This document shows positions 1 through 12,926 of a stretch of DNA of 64,000 nt, piece after piece (the stretch's first letter is position 1; each line of letters begins with the position of its first letter). This DNA comes from Actinostola sp. cb2023 (lineage: Eukaryota > Cnidaria > Anthozoa > Actiniaria > Actinostolidae), in contig JAUJYZ010001423.1 of NCBI GenBank assembly GCA_033675265.1, forward strand, positions 125,001 to 189,000. The letters are read 5' to 3'. The notes beneath the pieces were generated by a model. That model did not search any database and was not told where the DNA came from. It saw nothing but the letters and a program-made list of their open reading frames with translations. Both the position numbers and the translations under genes were made by a program.

Positions 1-170
1 GAAGTGGAGCAGTAGTGTCATGCAGAGATTAGTGGTGTTGCAAGGGAGAAGTGGAGCAGTAGTGTCATGCAGAGATTAGTGGTGTGGCAAGGGAGAAGTG
101 GAGCAGTAGTGTCATGCAGAGATTGGAGGTGTGGCAAGGGAGAAGTGGAGCAGTAGTGTCATGCAGAGAT
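1..170. repeat. 47-bp tandem repeat, about 3.6 copies, running off the left edge
   Basis: The unit begins GAAGTGGAGCAGTAGTGTCA. Copies start at 1, 48, 95 and 142 with few mismatches. It lies in the part of RAB3GAP1 beyond the last recognisable exon. Confidence 0.85.
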
Positions 171-243
171 TTTGAATTTCAGTTAACTCACGTGACCATT
201 TGGAGCTCTCCAAATGGTCATGTGAGTTAACCGAAATTCAAAA
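170..243. repeat. 74-bp near-perfect palindrome
   Basis: The arms are TTTTGAATTTCAGTTAACTC with inverse, meeting at GGAGCTCTCC. It abuts the 47-bp array. From 244 to 456 I see only AT-rich intron sequence. Confidence 0.75.
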
Positions 244-456
244 CGTGATCAATCATTATTTTGGCAATGCTAACAGTTGAGTGATTTTGGTAGTAATGCA
301 AAAGCCAAATGGAGATGGTGCTGCAATAATTGTACTTGTAATTTCAAAACCTAGAGCAGCTCCTTTGGTCTGTGCAATGTATTTCTTATGCCATGCATAG
401 ACCAATAATGAGCTATTCTAGCAATTGAATCATAATCTCTAATTACATGTACATAC

Positions 457-3400
457 CTAAAAGACAGTTGGGATTGTCACACATTTTGACTCTAACACAC
501 CATTCTGGAGCTTGTAAAGGATCAAGATCTCTGAGATAATAAATAATAAATTGATATTTACTGTAAATATAACATTAAAATAGGCTAAATTATGAGTTTG
601 TAATGCAACCGGTTGTAAAAAAAACTTACGAATAAACAGCATTATCAACGACCACTTCCTCAGACAGACATGGCCATGTTGTTGATAGGTGCAACTCACT
701 AAAAAAGATATATGTAAAAAATGGTATGTTTTAAGAGTATTTTGGGAGATTTTTATTTCTCAAATAATAAAAAATATACATTAAGATGGGCTGCTTGATA
801 AATAAATAACTTATTAATGTATGAAATGTTTATCAATGAAAGTGTCTTGTCTTCTGAACAAAAAGGAACACCACCCCTCCCCTACACACAAATATTTCCC
901 CACAACCAACCTTGACCATATTTTGTAACTTCCAATCTCTTTCCTTTTCAAGCATACTATAGATTTCCCACTTACATGCATGAAACACTCTATAACTAAC
1001 TGTACAAATGATTCAATAAGTGTATAAAGATGGTATGTCTTAGGTACCTTATAGGATCTTGACTAGCGCCAAAAGGTAAGCTTCCTAAATCCACCATGTC
1101 TTCCTCATAGCCTGGATAGGCATCGATGTCTGGTGGTTCTTGGGGCCATGCATAGTCAGTCCACTCATCCAGTATATAAGTAAAGCGTATTGATACAGTG
1201 ACTGGTGGACATGGGGATATAGGACATGCCTGGTGATAACAATCAAATCATGATAACTGAATGTTACATATAATGTACCAGTAATAGTCAATAAGACATG
1301 TGTGAGCACAGAATCAGTCAATAAGCTAATAAAATATACAGATAAATTTTTCACACAAAACAATATGCCATTGTCATCTGATGCTATCATTGACAATAAA
1401 GATGATAATGATGGCAGTGGTGGTAATGCTGGTGCTGAGATGATGAAAATAAAAAGACAATTATGCTGATGATGATAATGTTGATGATGATGATGACAAT
1501 AATGTTGATGATAATGCTGATGATAATGTTGATGATGATGATGATAATAATGTTGATGATAATGCTGATGATGATATGGCTGCTGATGTTACAGTGCGAC
1601 TACTGTAACTGGGGCCACTTATACAACGAGAACCAATCACAATTCAGACGAAAACAAAAGCCAATTTCAAATTTGTGTACTTCAGCCAATCAGGAGAGAG
1701 CATTCCCGCTATCTAAGTGGCCCCGGTTGAAGTCGTCGCACTGTAATGGTGTTGATGATGATAATCTTAGCTTGATGATGCTCGAAATGATTGATGACAA
1801 CAAATATTCTACCAAATTTGCATAAAAATAACAATATTTATTGATGAGGAAAAATATGGTCCTCTACAATGTAACAGTTGCAACTATTATTTATCACAAA
1901 TAATATTACAGTCCTCACTAGCTTATCCTTGAAAACCTCTAAGAGACCAGCCAAGTGGTTATACTGAGATGGAGTACTCTTTAGATGACACATTTCAAAT
2001 GATGTACGAAACTCCCCGCCCAGACAAACACCATAGTACAGACGCCTCCATCTTTGATGTGCTTGGATGAACATTGGTACAGTGCTGCAAGGAGAATTCA
2101 ACATATAGAGACATACATGTACATGTAGGGGGACACGCATAGCAACACACACACATGTACATGTAGGGGGACACACATAGCAACACACACATGTACATGT
2201 AGGGGGACACGCATAGCAACACACACATGTACATGTAGGGGGACACACATAGCAACACACACATGTACATGTAGGGGGACACACATAGCAACACACACAT
2301 GTACATGTAGGGGGACACACATAGCAACACACACATGTACATGTAGGGGGACACACATAGCAACACACACATGTACATGTAGGGGGACACACATAGCAAC
2401 ACACACATGTACATGTAGGGGGACACACATAGCAACACACACATGTACATGTAGGGGGAGCGACACACATAGTTGATAGAGACACACATGTACATGTAGG
2501 GGGACACGCATAGCAACACACACAAGTACATGTAGGGGGACACACATAGCAACACACACATGTACATGTAGGGGGACACGCATAGCAACACACACATGTA
2601 CATGTAGGGGGACACGCATAGCAACACACACATGTACATGTAGGGGGACACACATAGCAACACACACATGTACATGTAGGGGGACACACATAGCAACACA
2701 CACATGTACATGTAGGGGGACACACATAGCAACACACACATGTACATGTAGGGGGACACGCATAGCAACACACACATGTACATGTAGGGGGACACGCATA
2801 GCAACACACACATGTACATGTAGGGGGACACACATAGCAACACACACATGTACATGTAGGAAGACACACATAGCAACACACACATGTACATGTAGGGGGA
2901 CACACATAGCAACACACACACATGTACATGTAGGGGGACACGCATAGCAACACACACATGTACATGTAGGGGGACACACATAGCAACACACACATGTACA
3001 TGTAGGGGGACACGCATAGCAACACACACATGTACATGTAGGGGGACACGCATAGCAACACACACATGTACATGTAGGGGGAGCGATAGTTGATAGAGAC
3101 ACACACATGTACATGTAGGGGGACACGCATAGCAACACACACATGTACATGTAGGGGGACACGCATAGCAACACACACATGTACATGTAGGGGGACACGC
3201 ATAGCAACACACACATGTACATGTAGGGGGACACACATAGCAACACACACATGTACATGTAGGGGGACACACATAGCAACACACACATGTACATGTAGGG
3301 GGACACGCATAGCAACACACACATGTACATGTAGGGGGACACACATAGCAACACACACATGTACATGTAGGGGGACACGCATAGCAACACACACATGTAC

Positions 3401-6400
3401 ATGTAGGGGGACACGCATAGCAACACACACATGTACATGTAGGGGGAGCGATAGTTGATAGAGACACACACATGTACATGTAGGGGGACACGCATAGCAA
3501 CACACACATGTACATGTAGGGGGACACGCATAGCAACACACACATGTACATGTAGGGGGACACGCATAGCAACACACACATGTACATGTAGGGGGACACG
3601 CATAGCAACACACACATGTACATGTAGGGGGAGCGATAGTTGATAGAGACACACACATGTACATGTAGGGGGACACGCATAGCAACACACACATGTACAT
3701 GTAGGGGGACACGCATAGCAACACACACATGTACATGTAGGGGGACACGCATAGCAACACACACATGTACATGTAGGGGGACACACATAGCAACACACAC
3801 ATGTACATGTAGGGGGACACACATAGCAACACACACATGTACATGTAGGGGGACACGCATAGCAACACACACATGTACATGTAGGGGGACACACATAGCA
3901 ACACACACATGTACATGTAGGGGGACACGCATAGCAACACACACATGTACATGTAGGGGGACACGCATAGCAACACACACATGTACATGTAGGGGGAGCG
4001 ATAGTTGATAGAGACACACACATGTACATGTAGGGGGACACGCATAGCAACACACACATGTACATGTAGGGGGACACGCATAGCAACACACACATGTACA
4101 TGTAGGGGGACACACATAGTTGATAGAGACACACACATACTGTACATGTAGTGACACACACAGAGACAAGATTTTGTATCTCAGTCTATAAAACACATAT
4201 TGGTACACTCTGGTTATTTTGTAATGTACAGACAGACTGTTCAAGAAGACTATACATGTAAGTTACGTACACAGTAATCACTTAATTCCCACTTACATGA
4301 CAACATGTACTGATGATACAATAATAATATCCATGTTTAGAGTGAATTCTTAGGCCTAGGGCAAACGTTGGACTAACGTCGCGCTGAACCTATTAAATAT
4401 AGGTTTGGTGGAAGGTCGACTAAGGACAAGAATGATTGTTTTCGAATTTGTCTTTCTATAGCGCATGCTCACCAGGGGTGGAGATGAGTGTTTGGGAGGG
4501 AGGTGGGGGAGTCATTGTTTTCACAGTTTTGATGTAAGTCATGTGATTTGCATGATTGATTAATACTATTTTACATAATTTATTAATTTAGTTCGGCGCG
4601 TGTTTAAAACGGCGTTTGCCACAAAGTCGCTCCATAGTCGTAATATCCGACTTGGCTTGTCGAACTTATGATGGACTCGAACCTAATGAATAGGGTCGAC
4701 CTCAATTGCGGCAAACGTCGTACTAAACATGAGCCTATTTCAAAATTAATAGGTTCAACTGAATTAAAGCTCATGGTTAGTTTGACGTTTGCCCTAGGCC
4801 TTAGACATGCAACTCTGCCCAATAAACTTACCACTTTGCATTGGTAAATCCAACGGCCACAGAACTCAACAGTAAATGACACCTTGATTCACTGTCAATA
4901 GATTCTGTATTTTGAGCTGGAGAAAGAACGATGAATTCCTTCAAGCCATACCTGAACAACAACAATTATTTTTGGTCAAATTTGTGAATTTAACTAAAAT
5001 CTAAAGCTAAAAAGCTACTCAGCATCCCATAATAGATTGCAGCTACGTCACCATGGTTCCATGTACCATGAAATCAGAATCAACAAAATGAATTCAATAA
5101 TAATTCATGAGGAAAACATAACCATAGCAGGGATTGTAATAATTGCATTATTCACATACAAATTGTCTTCATATCTCAGACAAGCTTACTGGTATCTTGA
5201 AAATTATAATAAAAACATGATTTTATACATCTGTGTATATGATAAATAATTAACATTATTAAATAGCACAGATACTATGCACGCTCTTATTGATCAATTA
5301 GCGGGCCGTAACTTCCCGTACGGCCCACTGGAAACAGAAATGTAAGGAAAAGCTATATAATATTAACCATGCTTGCTCGGTCAGTACTTACGGGAAGTTA
5401 TGGATCCTCATTTCCCCCCACTTTTTATGGCCTGCGCGCCGTGCGCTTGGGCCATAAGGTTGTGCGAAAAAACTCAGTCCATAATTTCCCGTACGGACCT
5501 CGCGCTCAGTTAATAAGAGGTATATATTCGCTCAATACTGATAATACATGTGGTAAATATAGTCATTCTCAAAAAGGTTGTCCAGATGAAAAGACTACAA
5601 TACTACAATAAAGTCACGTGATTCATTATGTTTTCAATTTCTTCGCATGGAATTTCAATTTCAGATGCAAAAGTACACGGCATCAACTCGCAGTTCCGCG
5701 TGCAGAAATTGAAAACATAACGAATCACGTGACTTTATTGTAGTATTGTGGTCTTTTCATCTGGACAACTTTTTTGAGAATGACTGTATATCCAAGTAGC
5801 ATAGCATTACAGTGTAGGTAACAACACCAGGCATATCACTAATGATGAATTATAATCTGACTCACCATCTACTTAGACAATGTACTGTATATCCAAATAG
5901 AATAGCATTACAGTGTAGGTAACAACACCAGGCATATCACTATGATGAATTATAATCTGACTCACCATCTACTTAGACAATGTACTGTATATCCAAGTAG
6001 CATAGCATTACAGTGTAGGTAACAACACCAGGCATATCACTAATGATGAATTATAATCTGACTCACCATCTACTTAGACAATGTACTGTATATCCAAGTA
6101 GCATAGCATTACAGTGTAGGTAACAACACCAGGCATATCACTAATGATGAACTATAATCTGACTCACCATCTACTTAGACAATGTACTGTATATCCAAGT
6201 AGCATAGCATTACAGTGTAGGTAACAACACCAGGCATATCACTAATGATGAACTATAATCTGACTCACCATCTACTTAGACAGTGTACTGTATATCCAAA
6301 TAGAATAGCATTACAGTGTAGGTAAACAACACCAGGCATATCACTAATGATGAACTATAATCTGACTCACCATCTACTTAGACAGTGTACTGTATATCCA

Positions 6401-9400
6401 AATAGAATAGCATTACAGTGTAGGTAACAACACCAGTCATATCACTAATGATGAATTATAATCTGACTCACCATCTACTTAGACAATGTACTGTATATCC
6501 AAGTAGCATAGCATTACAGTGTAGGTAACAACACCAGGCATATCACTAATGATGAACTATAATCTGACTCACCATCTACTTAGACAATGTACTGTATATC
6601 CAAGTAGCATAGCATTACAGTGTAAGTAACAACACCAGGCATATCACTAATGATGAACTATAATCTGACTCACCATCTACTTAGACAATGTACTGTATAT
6701 CCAAGTAGCATAGCATTACAGTGTAGGTAACAACACCAGGCATATCACTAATGATGAATTATAATCTGACTCACCATCTACTTAGACAATGTACTGTATA
6801 TCCAAGTAGAATAGCATTACAGTGTAGGTAACAACACCAGGCATATCACTAATGATGAATTATAATCTGACTCACCATCTACTTAGACAATGTACTGTAT
6901 ATCCAAGTAGAATAGCATTACAGTGTAGGTAACAACACCAGTCATATCACTAATGATGAACTATAATCTGACTCACCATCTACTTAGACAATGTACTGTA
7001 TATCCAAGTAGAATAGCATTACAGTGTAGGTAACAACACCAGTCATATCACTAATGATGAACTATAATCTGACTCACCATCTACTTAGACAATGTACTGT
7101 ATATCCAAGTAGAATAGCATTACAGTGTAAGTAACAACACCAGGCATATCACTAATGATGAACTATAATCTGACTCACCATCTACTTAGACAATGTACTG
7201 TATATCCAAGTAGAATAGCATTACAGTGTAGGTAACAACACCAGGCATATCACTAATGATGAACTATAATCTGACTCACCATCTACTTAGACAATGTACT
7301 GTATATCCAAATAGAATAGCATAGTGTAGGTACAGTGTAGGTAACAACACCAGTCATATCACTAATGATGAATTATAATCTGACTCACCATCTACTTAGA
7401 CAATGTACTGTATATCCAAGTAGCATAGCATTACAGTGTAGGTAACAACACCAGGCATATCACTAATGATGAACTATAATCTGACTCACCATCTACTTAG
7501 ACAATGTACTGTATATCCAAATAGAATAGCATTACAGTGTAGGTAACAACACCAGGCATATCACTAATGATGAACTATAATCTGACTCACCATCTACTTA
7601 GACAATGTACTCTAGGAGGGAAGTCAAAGTCCATATCAAACATGTCCATTACAGCAACGGGAATTCCCTCTTCTAATTCAGACAAACATAAGAAAATGCA
7701 ATACAACATTAAAACAATTAAACAGTCTGTAAGACAGCAAATCAGGCAATTAGACAAATCTTGTAATTAAACAAACAAAATGAATTAATAAAATCAGTTT
7801 TTAATGCTACATGTGCAAATGTTGCAGTTGGACATTGTTTTACTCTCATAACTCAAGCTTCCTTTCAGTTAAATCCTTTAAAACTAACTTATATTAAAAC
7901 TTACAATAAATTAACCCTCAGAAAAATGTAAACCAGTGGAAAAAATTAAACAGCAACATATAATGCATATATTTAACAATAATTATTCCACAAAATCGAG
8001 TCGTACATGAGCTGATAGCCAATGAGGCGCTAGCCGAGTTGGCTATCAGCCATGTACCATGAGATTGAGTGGAATAATTGTTTTATTATATCTATTATAC
8101 ACAACCACTGGATTGTGAGAAACATAACATTTGCTTTTATTTTTAGTTCGGTAAAACCAGTTTGCCATTGTTGAAAATCTCCAACTTTCTCTACTCGTGG
8201 TATATGAGCCTACTAGTAGAGTAGCCAATCAGAGTGCGCAATTGCTCATATCCAGTGGTTGTCTATATAATAAGTTACAATGTACATGTATGTGCACCGT
8301 GACAATCACCTTGAGTAACATTTTTAGATGAAAGGTGATCCTTTCTTCTCTTTTTCAGGTAGTGATAAGAAATAGTGAAACTAAAATTTGCAAAACAGAC
8401 TTGCTCTTGAACAAACGCCCATGTGCCTTCTCTTTCCTGGATAACAGAATCAATTCACAGGTTACTATAAACAGTCAAATTTATTTAGTATGAATAATAT
8501 CAGGTTAGCAACACTTGTTTGCAATAAAAAATGAAAAGGAAAGAAGTAGTGGTTAGGGTTATGTGAAGAGATTTTATGCACGAGTCAATGTAAATTCTCC
8601 CCCTGCCCCACCCCTGTGGAAAACTGTAACTACTAAACAGCAAAGAAACAAAGAACAGCTATTGCCAACCTTGGGACCAAAAACACAGTGGTCATGTTAC
8701 GAGATGTGGTTGACATATTGCATTAAAAGTGAAATGCTGATTCAAATTACACAAAATAACAACTAGTCTAGCTGTTTCTATTCTGTGAATGCAGGTGCAT
8801 GTGTAATCGAGGACTTAAAATTAATGGGCTTGTAACACCCGCCACGTGACTTTTTAAATTTTCACCGAAGACAAACGAAAATAACATAACTTGAAAGAGT
8901 ATACTAAAATTAGTAAAAGTGGAAAATTTGAAAAGAATCAAGCAAACAAGAAAAAAGTTAACAGCTTTCAAAGTTTCCCGCTTTGACAAGGATTTGTATG
9001 AGTTTTCGCTTGGAAGGCAAGCTGTTACCTTCCAACATACATTTCCATACAAAAAAGGCAAAGTTTGAATGCCTGTAACTATTGCCCTATTTACGTATTT
9101 CCCTTCAAACTTTCCACTGTTACTAACTTTAGTATGCTCTTTCCAGTTATGGTATTTTCGTTTGTCTGCGGTGAAAATTTAAAAAGTCACGTGGCGGGTG
9201 TTACAAGCCCATTCCTCAGTAGACAGGAAGTGGCATGAACACATTATCTTGGGGGTGGCAACAATATTGCTCCACTATTTCCTGTGTTGCAGGAGGCAGG
9301 GATTTCCATCGACTGGTGCATACACATTGACTATACATGTATGTAATTATAATATAGCAATGATATAACGCGCGCTCTCTGATTGGCTAGATTTCTATGA

Positions 9401-12400
9401 ACTATTTCCCCATGGTTTGCACGCTCTCATCAACTTTCCACTGGCCTCGCCTGATTGCGCGCGTGAGGTTCGAAATAACACGCACACTCATTGGCAAAAA
9501 TTGCTACTGTATGAACTATTTCCCCATGGGCTGCACGCTCTCTAGTTGCCATATTATAAATCAATTAGTCAACTTGTGTCCATGTGCCCATAGCGTTATA
9601 GACGCACTCGAGAAATATAAAGAACTTTTAACAAGCTAGAGTCTCACTCGGCTACACCTCATACCACTCTTACGCTTGTTAAGAGTTCATTATATTTTCT
9701 CTCATTAGTCTATTAACGCCATGGGCGCATGGATGCTCGTTGACTAATTGATAACTGTTATAACTCATGTACTGTGTTTAGCTTGCCAATTACTTGAATA
9801 ACTAACGAATCTGATAGAATTAGCTGGAATGCATAAAACACATGTGAAGTCCCACACAAAATCTAGTTGTAAAGGTACTACAGTCAAACCTCTATTAAGC
9901 GACTCTGTTAGCAGTCTCCCTTATTAAGTGGCCACTTTCACTCAAATTCACGGAAATCGGTCCCCATACTGTCTTACTGATTTCAGATGTATTTACAATA
10001 TTTACTGTAAACACCTCTATTAAGCGGTCAGTTGGCTATTTCCAGAGGGTGACCGCTTAATAGAGGTTTGACTGTACAATGTAATGTCCGTAACCCCTTC
10101 AGTCGAAACAGGTCTCCCAGGAGGCGGACATGTTCATGTATACCATAATATACATGTAGTTGAAAGTCCTACAGTGTGTGCCTGGCTTAAAATAAACTTA
10201 CATGTTCATTGTCAGTCTTTTTTGAAGGTATTGGATTTAATTTGCAGTTTGATGCATTTTGCAGTCCTAAATCAAATCAATTTGTTTCACATTTAGTTTC
10301 TGTTGGCTGTATTTGAAGATGACTAGTTTCGTAAGTCCTAAATCAAATCAATCATGTTTCACATTAATGAATTCCTTGATATGGCTGTATTCCCTATATA
10401 ACTTTACGTGGCCCTCATTGACTAGTTCATTTTGATTAAATCAAATAAATCAGGTCACATTTAATTACACTGCCATCCTGATTGATTACATTTCATTCAC
10501 AATGGCACAATAAAATTTCCCTCTCCCTCCCCTCCCTTCCCCTATGGCTGCTAATTTTAAAAGCTATATATTCATATGCCACAACATAAAACATTGACAA
10601 AAATGACAGACAGAATAATTAAATTATAATTAATGTGACATCATAACATATAACATTGACGACAATGTCACATTGTTCATTAAAAATGTCATAATACACC
10701 AAATCGAAATATGGTGACCAATTTGAATAACTATTGTTCCTGACTGACCAACCTCTCATTCATGTGAAAACGCTTTTGTGTTTCCACGTGAACACGAGGT
10801 TGGTCAGTCCAGAACAATAGTTATTCAAATTGGTCGCCATATTTCGATTTGGTGTATAGTGTCACTTAGGGGTACAACAATACATTTGCTTAATCAATCT
10901 TTGTTAATAGCATATTCATGTACATGTGTAGTGATACAAAGTTTAATTAGCAAATATTGTCTTGTTCCTGGGCTGAGGTCTCCTTTATTTGCAGCCATCT
11001 GGGATTTCATCACACAGCGCTACTCTCTCCCCAGATGGCTGCTTCGAACCGACATACATTCCTTTCTGCGATCTGACCAATCACAGCTTGGCTTTCATTT
11101 GTTTATGGCAGTTTGCGCCAAAAATTCTAACCAGTCACAGTGCTCCTATTATTCGCAAAGATTTATCTTGAATGGCACAGCTAGAAGAAGCGTTCAATCC
11201 CATGGCAGCAACATTTAACATAGCGACTTTGAATTCTCACCAGAAGCTTGCAATCTCAAAGTTAGTCGAGGGATCGGAGGGAACGATGTGCTCGTCATCT
11301 TACTGACTGGTTTTGGTAAATCATCAGTGTTCGACCAAACGAACGACGAAATGTGTGGGTCAACATCAGTGCTGTTGTATAGCCGTTGCTCAAACTTGTT
11401 GTATTACAACTGACAATACAATAACTCTTATAAACACGATATTGGTTAAAAGCTAGAAGCTTGTGGGGACGTGTAGAACGAAAATGTCTAAAAATATTTA
11501 GCTATATTGACTGTATTTAGACATATTTTGCGATCAATCGGAGCGAATGCTGCTAGTATTAGCTCCTGTACTGAAGAGGAGGTGACAATGATCGAAAATG
11601 GCTAGTTTTCTGTGGTTTTTGGCTTCCCAGAAGCATGGATAAAAAGTGCCCGTTGGAGAGTAATGTTATTCAATTCCGCAAACATCAATAAATTATGCGC
11701 CATTGCTATGATGAATAATAATAACAAGGTGCGTGATTGGTGCAGCAGTTGTTCCAGCCAAACAAAGTGAAAGGAATGTATGTCAGTTTGAAGCAGCCGT
11801 CTGGGGAGAGAGTAATAGCGTTGCGTGATCCCCAACGGCTGCAATTATTATTATAAAGGAGACTAGGGCTCCTTTATAATGCATTTCTCAAAAACCCAAA
11901 AACATTTTTGCCTGAAAAGTCACCTGTAAAGTTCTGGAAAACAAACGTGTAAAAATGAGATAAGTTTTTGGACGTACATGTCTTTATTGCCTCAAAAGCC
12001 AATGACTTTTCAGTCCAGAAAAGTTTTTGCGATTAAAGAATAAAGTTGCATCCAAATTCCCCATTACAGTATACTTGGTCTGTATGTATGACACTAAAGC
12101 ATCTGAAAATCAAGCTTCAGTTGTTTACTTTTGAAGTTGTTGTTGGATGTCTTGTCCCGCCATCCAATTTCCATTCATGGATGACCTCCTCTAATCTTGC
12201 TATGAACCTAGCAACCAAAATTCGTGAATATTTACAGTATTTGTAATTCATATAAATAGGGTGAAGGGTAAATTTAACAAACATGTAGTTATATTAAACA
12301 CGGCATAAGTCACTACAGTACAGCACAGTACTAGCAGTCAACCAAATACTTTATAACGGTCCTCTAATGTACCTCTCCCATTCTGACGAGGTCGTGAAGT

Positions 12401-12573
12401 CCGTTATTTCAAACACTTCTGACTCCTAAATAGCAACAAATATAAGTTCAATGTCAAATCTTTGAAAAAAAATCCTCAAAAATGAATTTGGGTTAAAACG
12501 AGAAGTGGAATAACATAATCAAAATATAAAGATTTTCTTGAACTACATGTACCTCGTCATCTACGTCCGCCAT
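457..12573 (-). CDS. RAB3GAP1: Rab3 GTPase-activating protein catalytic subunit orthologue, N-terminal third, 10 exons, 3' end off the window
   Basis: Coding exons in transcript order are 12553-12573, 12373-12425, 12129-12207, 8310-8436, 7591-7672, 4832-4951, 1919-2084, 1048-1229, 630-698 and 457-530. All phases join without a stop. The start is ATGGCGGAC in good context, encoding MADVDDE, followed by ESEVFEITDFTTSSEWER, nearly the vertebrate N-terminus. Later exons give FDFPPRVHCLSRWYGLKEF, QAHQRWRRLYYG, IRFTYILDEW, DPISELHLSTTWPCL and VYSDLDPLQAPEWCVRV, all matching the family in order and spacing. The family protein pairs with RAB3GAP2, activates Rab3 GTP hydrolysis, acts as a Rab18 exchange factor and works in autophagy and ER traffic. 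The last exon ends after the conserved N-P-x-C-L-L; the remaining roughly two thirds lie left of the window. Exons 1 and 2 use GTACAT donors, which are weak. Introns carry minisatellites and MITEs. Identification is secure; the exon 1 donor is the least certain point. Confidence 0.93.
1395..1790. repeat. GATGATAATG microsatellite interrupted by a 152-bp TA-flanked MITE
   Basis: Imperfect GATGATAATG/TTGATGATG runs cover 1395-1590 and resume at 1745. Between them lies 1592-1743, with ends CAGTGCGAC…GTCGCACTG and TA on both sides. This is the pattern of a Tc1/mariner-type MITE inserted into the microsatellite. It is intronic in RAB3GAP1. Confidence 0.65.
2106..4135. repeat. 36-bp minisatellite of about 2 kb with higher-order structure
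   Basis: The unit is about GGGGGACACGCATAGCAACA plus CACACATGTACATGTA, with acGcat/acAcat variants. Spacers containing GAGCGATAGTTGATAGAGAC recur near 3082, 3447, 3632 and 3997, giving alternating 365- and 185-bp blocks (a 550-bp higher-order unit). Because 36 is divisible by 3 and the unit lacks stops, long ORFs run through in several frames on both strands. They are not genes: the array lies inside an intron, 20 bp upstream of the acceptor of the exon at 1919-2084. Confidence 0.95.
4351..4802. mobile_element. TIR element, about 450 bp, with CCTAGGGCAAACG ends
   Basis: Left TAGGCCTAGGGCAAACGT and right ACGTTTGCCCTAGGCCTTA are inverted. Inner parts also pair (AACCTATT… / AATAGGTT…). It is non-coding and sits 30 bp downstream of the donor of the RAB3GAP1 exon at 4832-4951. 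Confidence 0.6.
5560..5786. mobile_element. CAGTCATTCTC-type MITE, copy 1
   Basis: It is a fold-back with arms AGTCATTCTCAAAAAGGTTG and inverse, flanked by TA. Arm sequence continues through GACTACAATACTACAATAAA. A second copy with the same ends is at 52384-52644. The 5290-5520 stretch just before it holds several copies, some inverted, of the motif CTTCCCGTACGG, and no gene. Confidence 0.75.
5787..7590. repeat. 101-bp minisatellite, 17 copies, derived from a RAB3GAP1 exon/intron border
   Basis: Each unit contains ACTCACCATCTACTTAGACA followed by ATGTACTGTATATCC. The first part is exactly the complement of the last 21 exon bases plus the GTGAGT donor of the RAB3GAP1 exon at 7591-7672. Copies of the junction lie near 5858, 5958, 6060 and so on every about 101 bp to 7482; the true one is at 7585-7591. 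The array fills the intron immediately downstream of that exon in the transcript. Confidence 0.9.
7970..8272. mobile_element. fold-back MITE with AACAATTATTCC / AACCACTGGAT ends, copy 1
   Basis: About 300 bp contain GAGTCGTACATGAGCTGATAG with its inverted partner, then CACAACCACTGGATTGTGAG with inverse near 8250. The same element is present in opposite orientation at 34320-34627. It is 38 bp from the donor of the RAB3GAP1 exon at 8310-8436. Confidence 0.7.
8824..9214. mobile_element. fold-back element, about 390 bp, GGGCTTGTAACACCCGCCAC ends
   Basis: Arms of roughly 75 bp, GGCTTGTAACACCCGCCACG and inverse ending near 9211, contain GACAAACGAAAATA in mirrored positions. No gene. It is part of the 3.7-kb RAB3GAP1 intron 8437-12128. 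Confidence 0.7.
9350..9760. repeat. fold-back with an internal direct duplication
   Basis: GAACTATTTCCCCATGG plus TGCACGCTCTC occurs twice (9399 and 9511). ATCAATTAGTCAAC at 9558 pairs with GTTGACTAATTGAT near 9740. The outer motif ATATAACGCGCGCTCT recurs at 63253. Confidence 0.55.
9881..10074. mobile_element. CAGTCAAACCTCTATTAAG MITE with TA duplication
   Basis: The TIR CAGTCAAACCTCTATTAAGC and its inverse end at 10074, with TA at 9879-9880 and 10075-10076. This is the pogo/Tc1-type MITE pattern known from many animals. A diverged relative is at 54692-54868. Confidence 0.75.
10692..10864. mobile_element. fold-back MITE, about 170 bp
   Basis: ACACCAAATCGAAATATGG and GAATAACTATTGTTC on the left are mirrored on the right around a short loop (10760-10790). 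Confidence 0.65.
10930..11885. mobile_element. TIR element, about 0.95 kb, containing a SINE-like fragment
   Basis: CTCCTTTATTTGCAGCCATC… at about 10980-11130 is inverted at about 11690-11870 (GGCTGC…TATAAAGGAG). An insertion-like fragment at 11412-11482 carries AAGCTTGTGGGGACGTGTAG, seen also at 31109-31196 and around 32760-33540. No conserved protein was recognised. Confidence 0.5.
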
Positions 12574-12926
12574 CTTGGATGCACATACTGGGCATGCGCC
12601 GTGATTTCGTGAGCGAGCCAATGAAATCATAGCAGTGATGACTGCAAACCTTCGAGACATTCGAGATTCTCTTCTTCCACATTCTCCAAAACTTGAAAGC
12701 TCGTTTAAAGGCATTTAGGAAATTATTTTTTTGGGGAAAAAGGTTAAATTCAGCAATTTTTTTGAAGTAAAAATAAGTTTTTCTACATTAAATACGTCAT
12801 CATTTTGTGATGTCATAGAGCGTTACACAGGCTCCCTCGGCCGTAGTGAAAACGTAAACAGAAAATGCGGCCATGTTCACAATGGCGGATTCTTGGTTTT
12901 TGTTTTGCCACATTTAGCAACCCATC
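12574..12926. promoter_or_regulatory. shared head-to-head promoter region between RAB3GAP1 and the NHR gene
   Basis: The two start codons (minus strand at 12573, plus strand at 12927) are 353 bp apart and point away from each other. The stretch has no repeat that I can see and contains AAGATGGCGG over the RAB3GAP1 start and a second CAATGGCGG at 12882-12890. Both resemble the AANATGGCG YY1-type site that often sits at animal start codons. Transcription starts cannot be placed from sequence alone. Confidence 0.6.

Noticed and set aside
1838..4244. Long minus- and plus-strand ORFs (up to 773 codons) of Cys/Thr/His/Val repeats
   Set aside because: They are translations of the 36-bp minisatellite, whose unit is a multiple of three without stops. 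Only the segment 1919-2084 at one end is a real RAB3GAP1 exon.
5787..7590. CRISPR-like regular spacing
   Set aside because: Units are near-identical throughout with no unique spacers, and the genome is a spliced eukaryotic one.
10778..11218. 146-codon ORF and overlapping 60-codon ORF
   Set aside because: They cross the boundary of two fold-back elements. Codon use and content follow the repeats.
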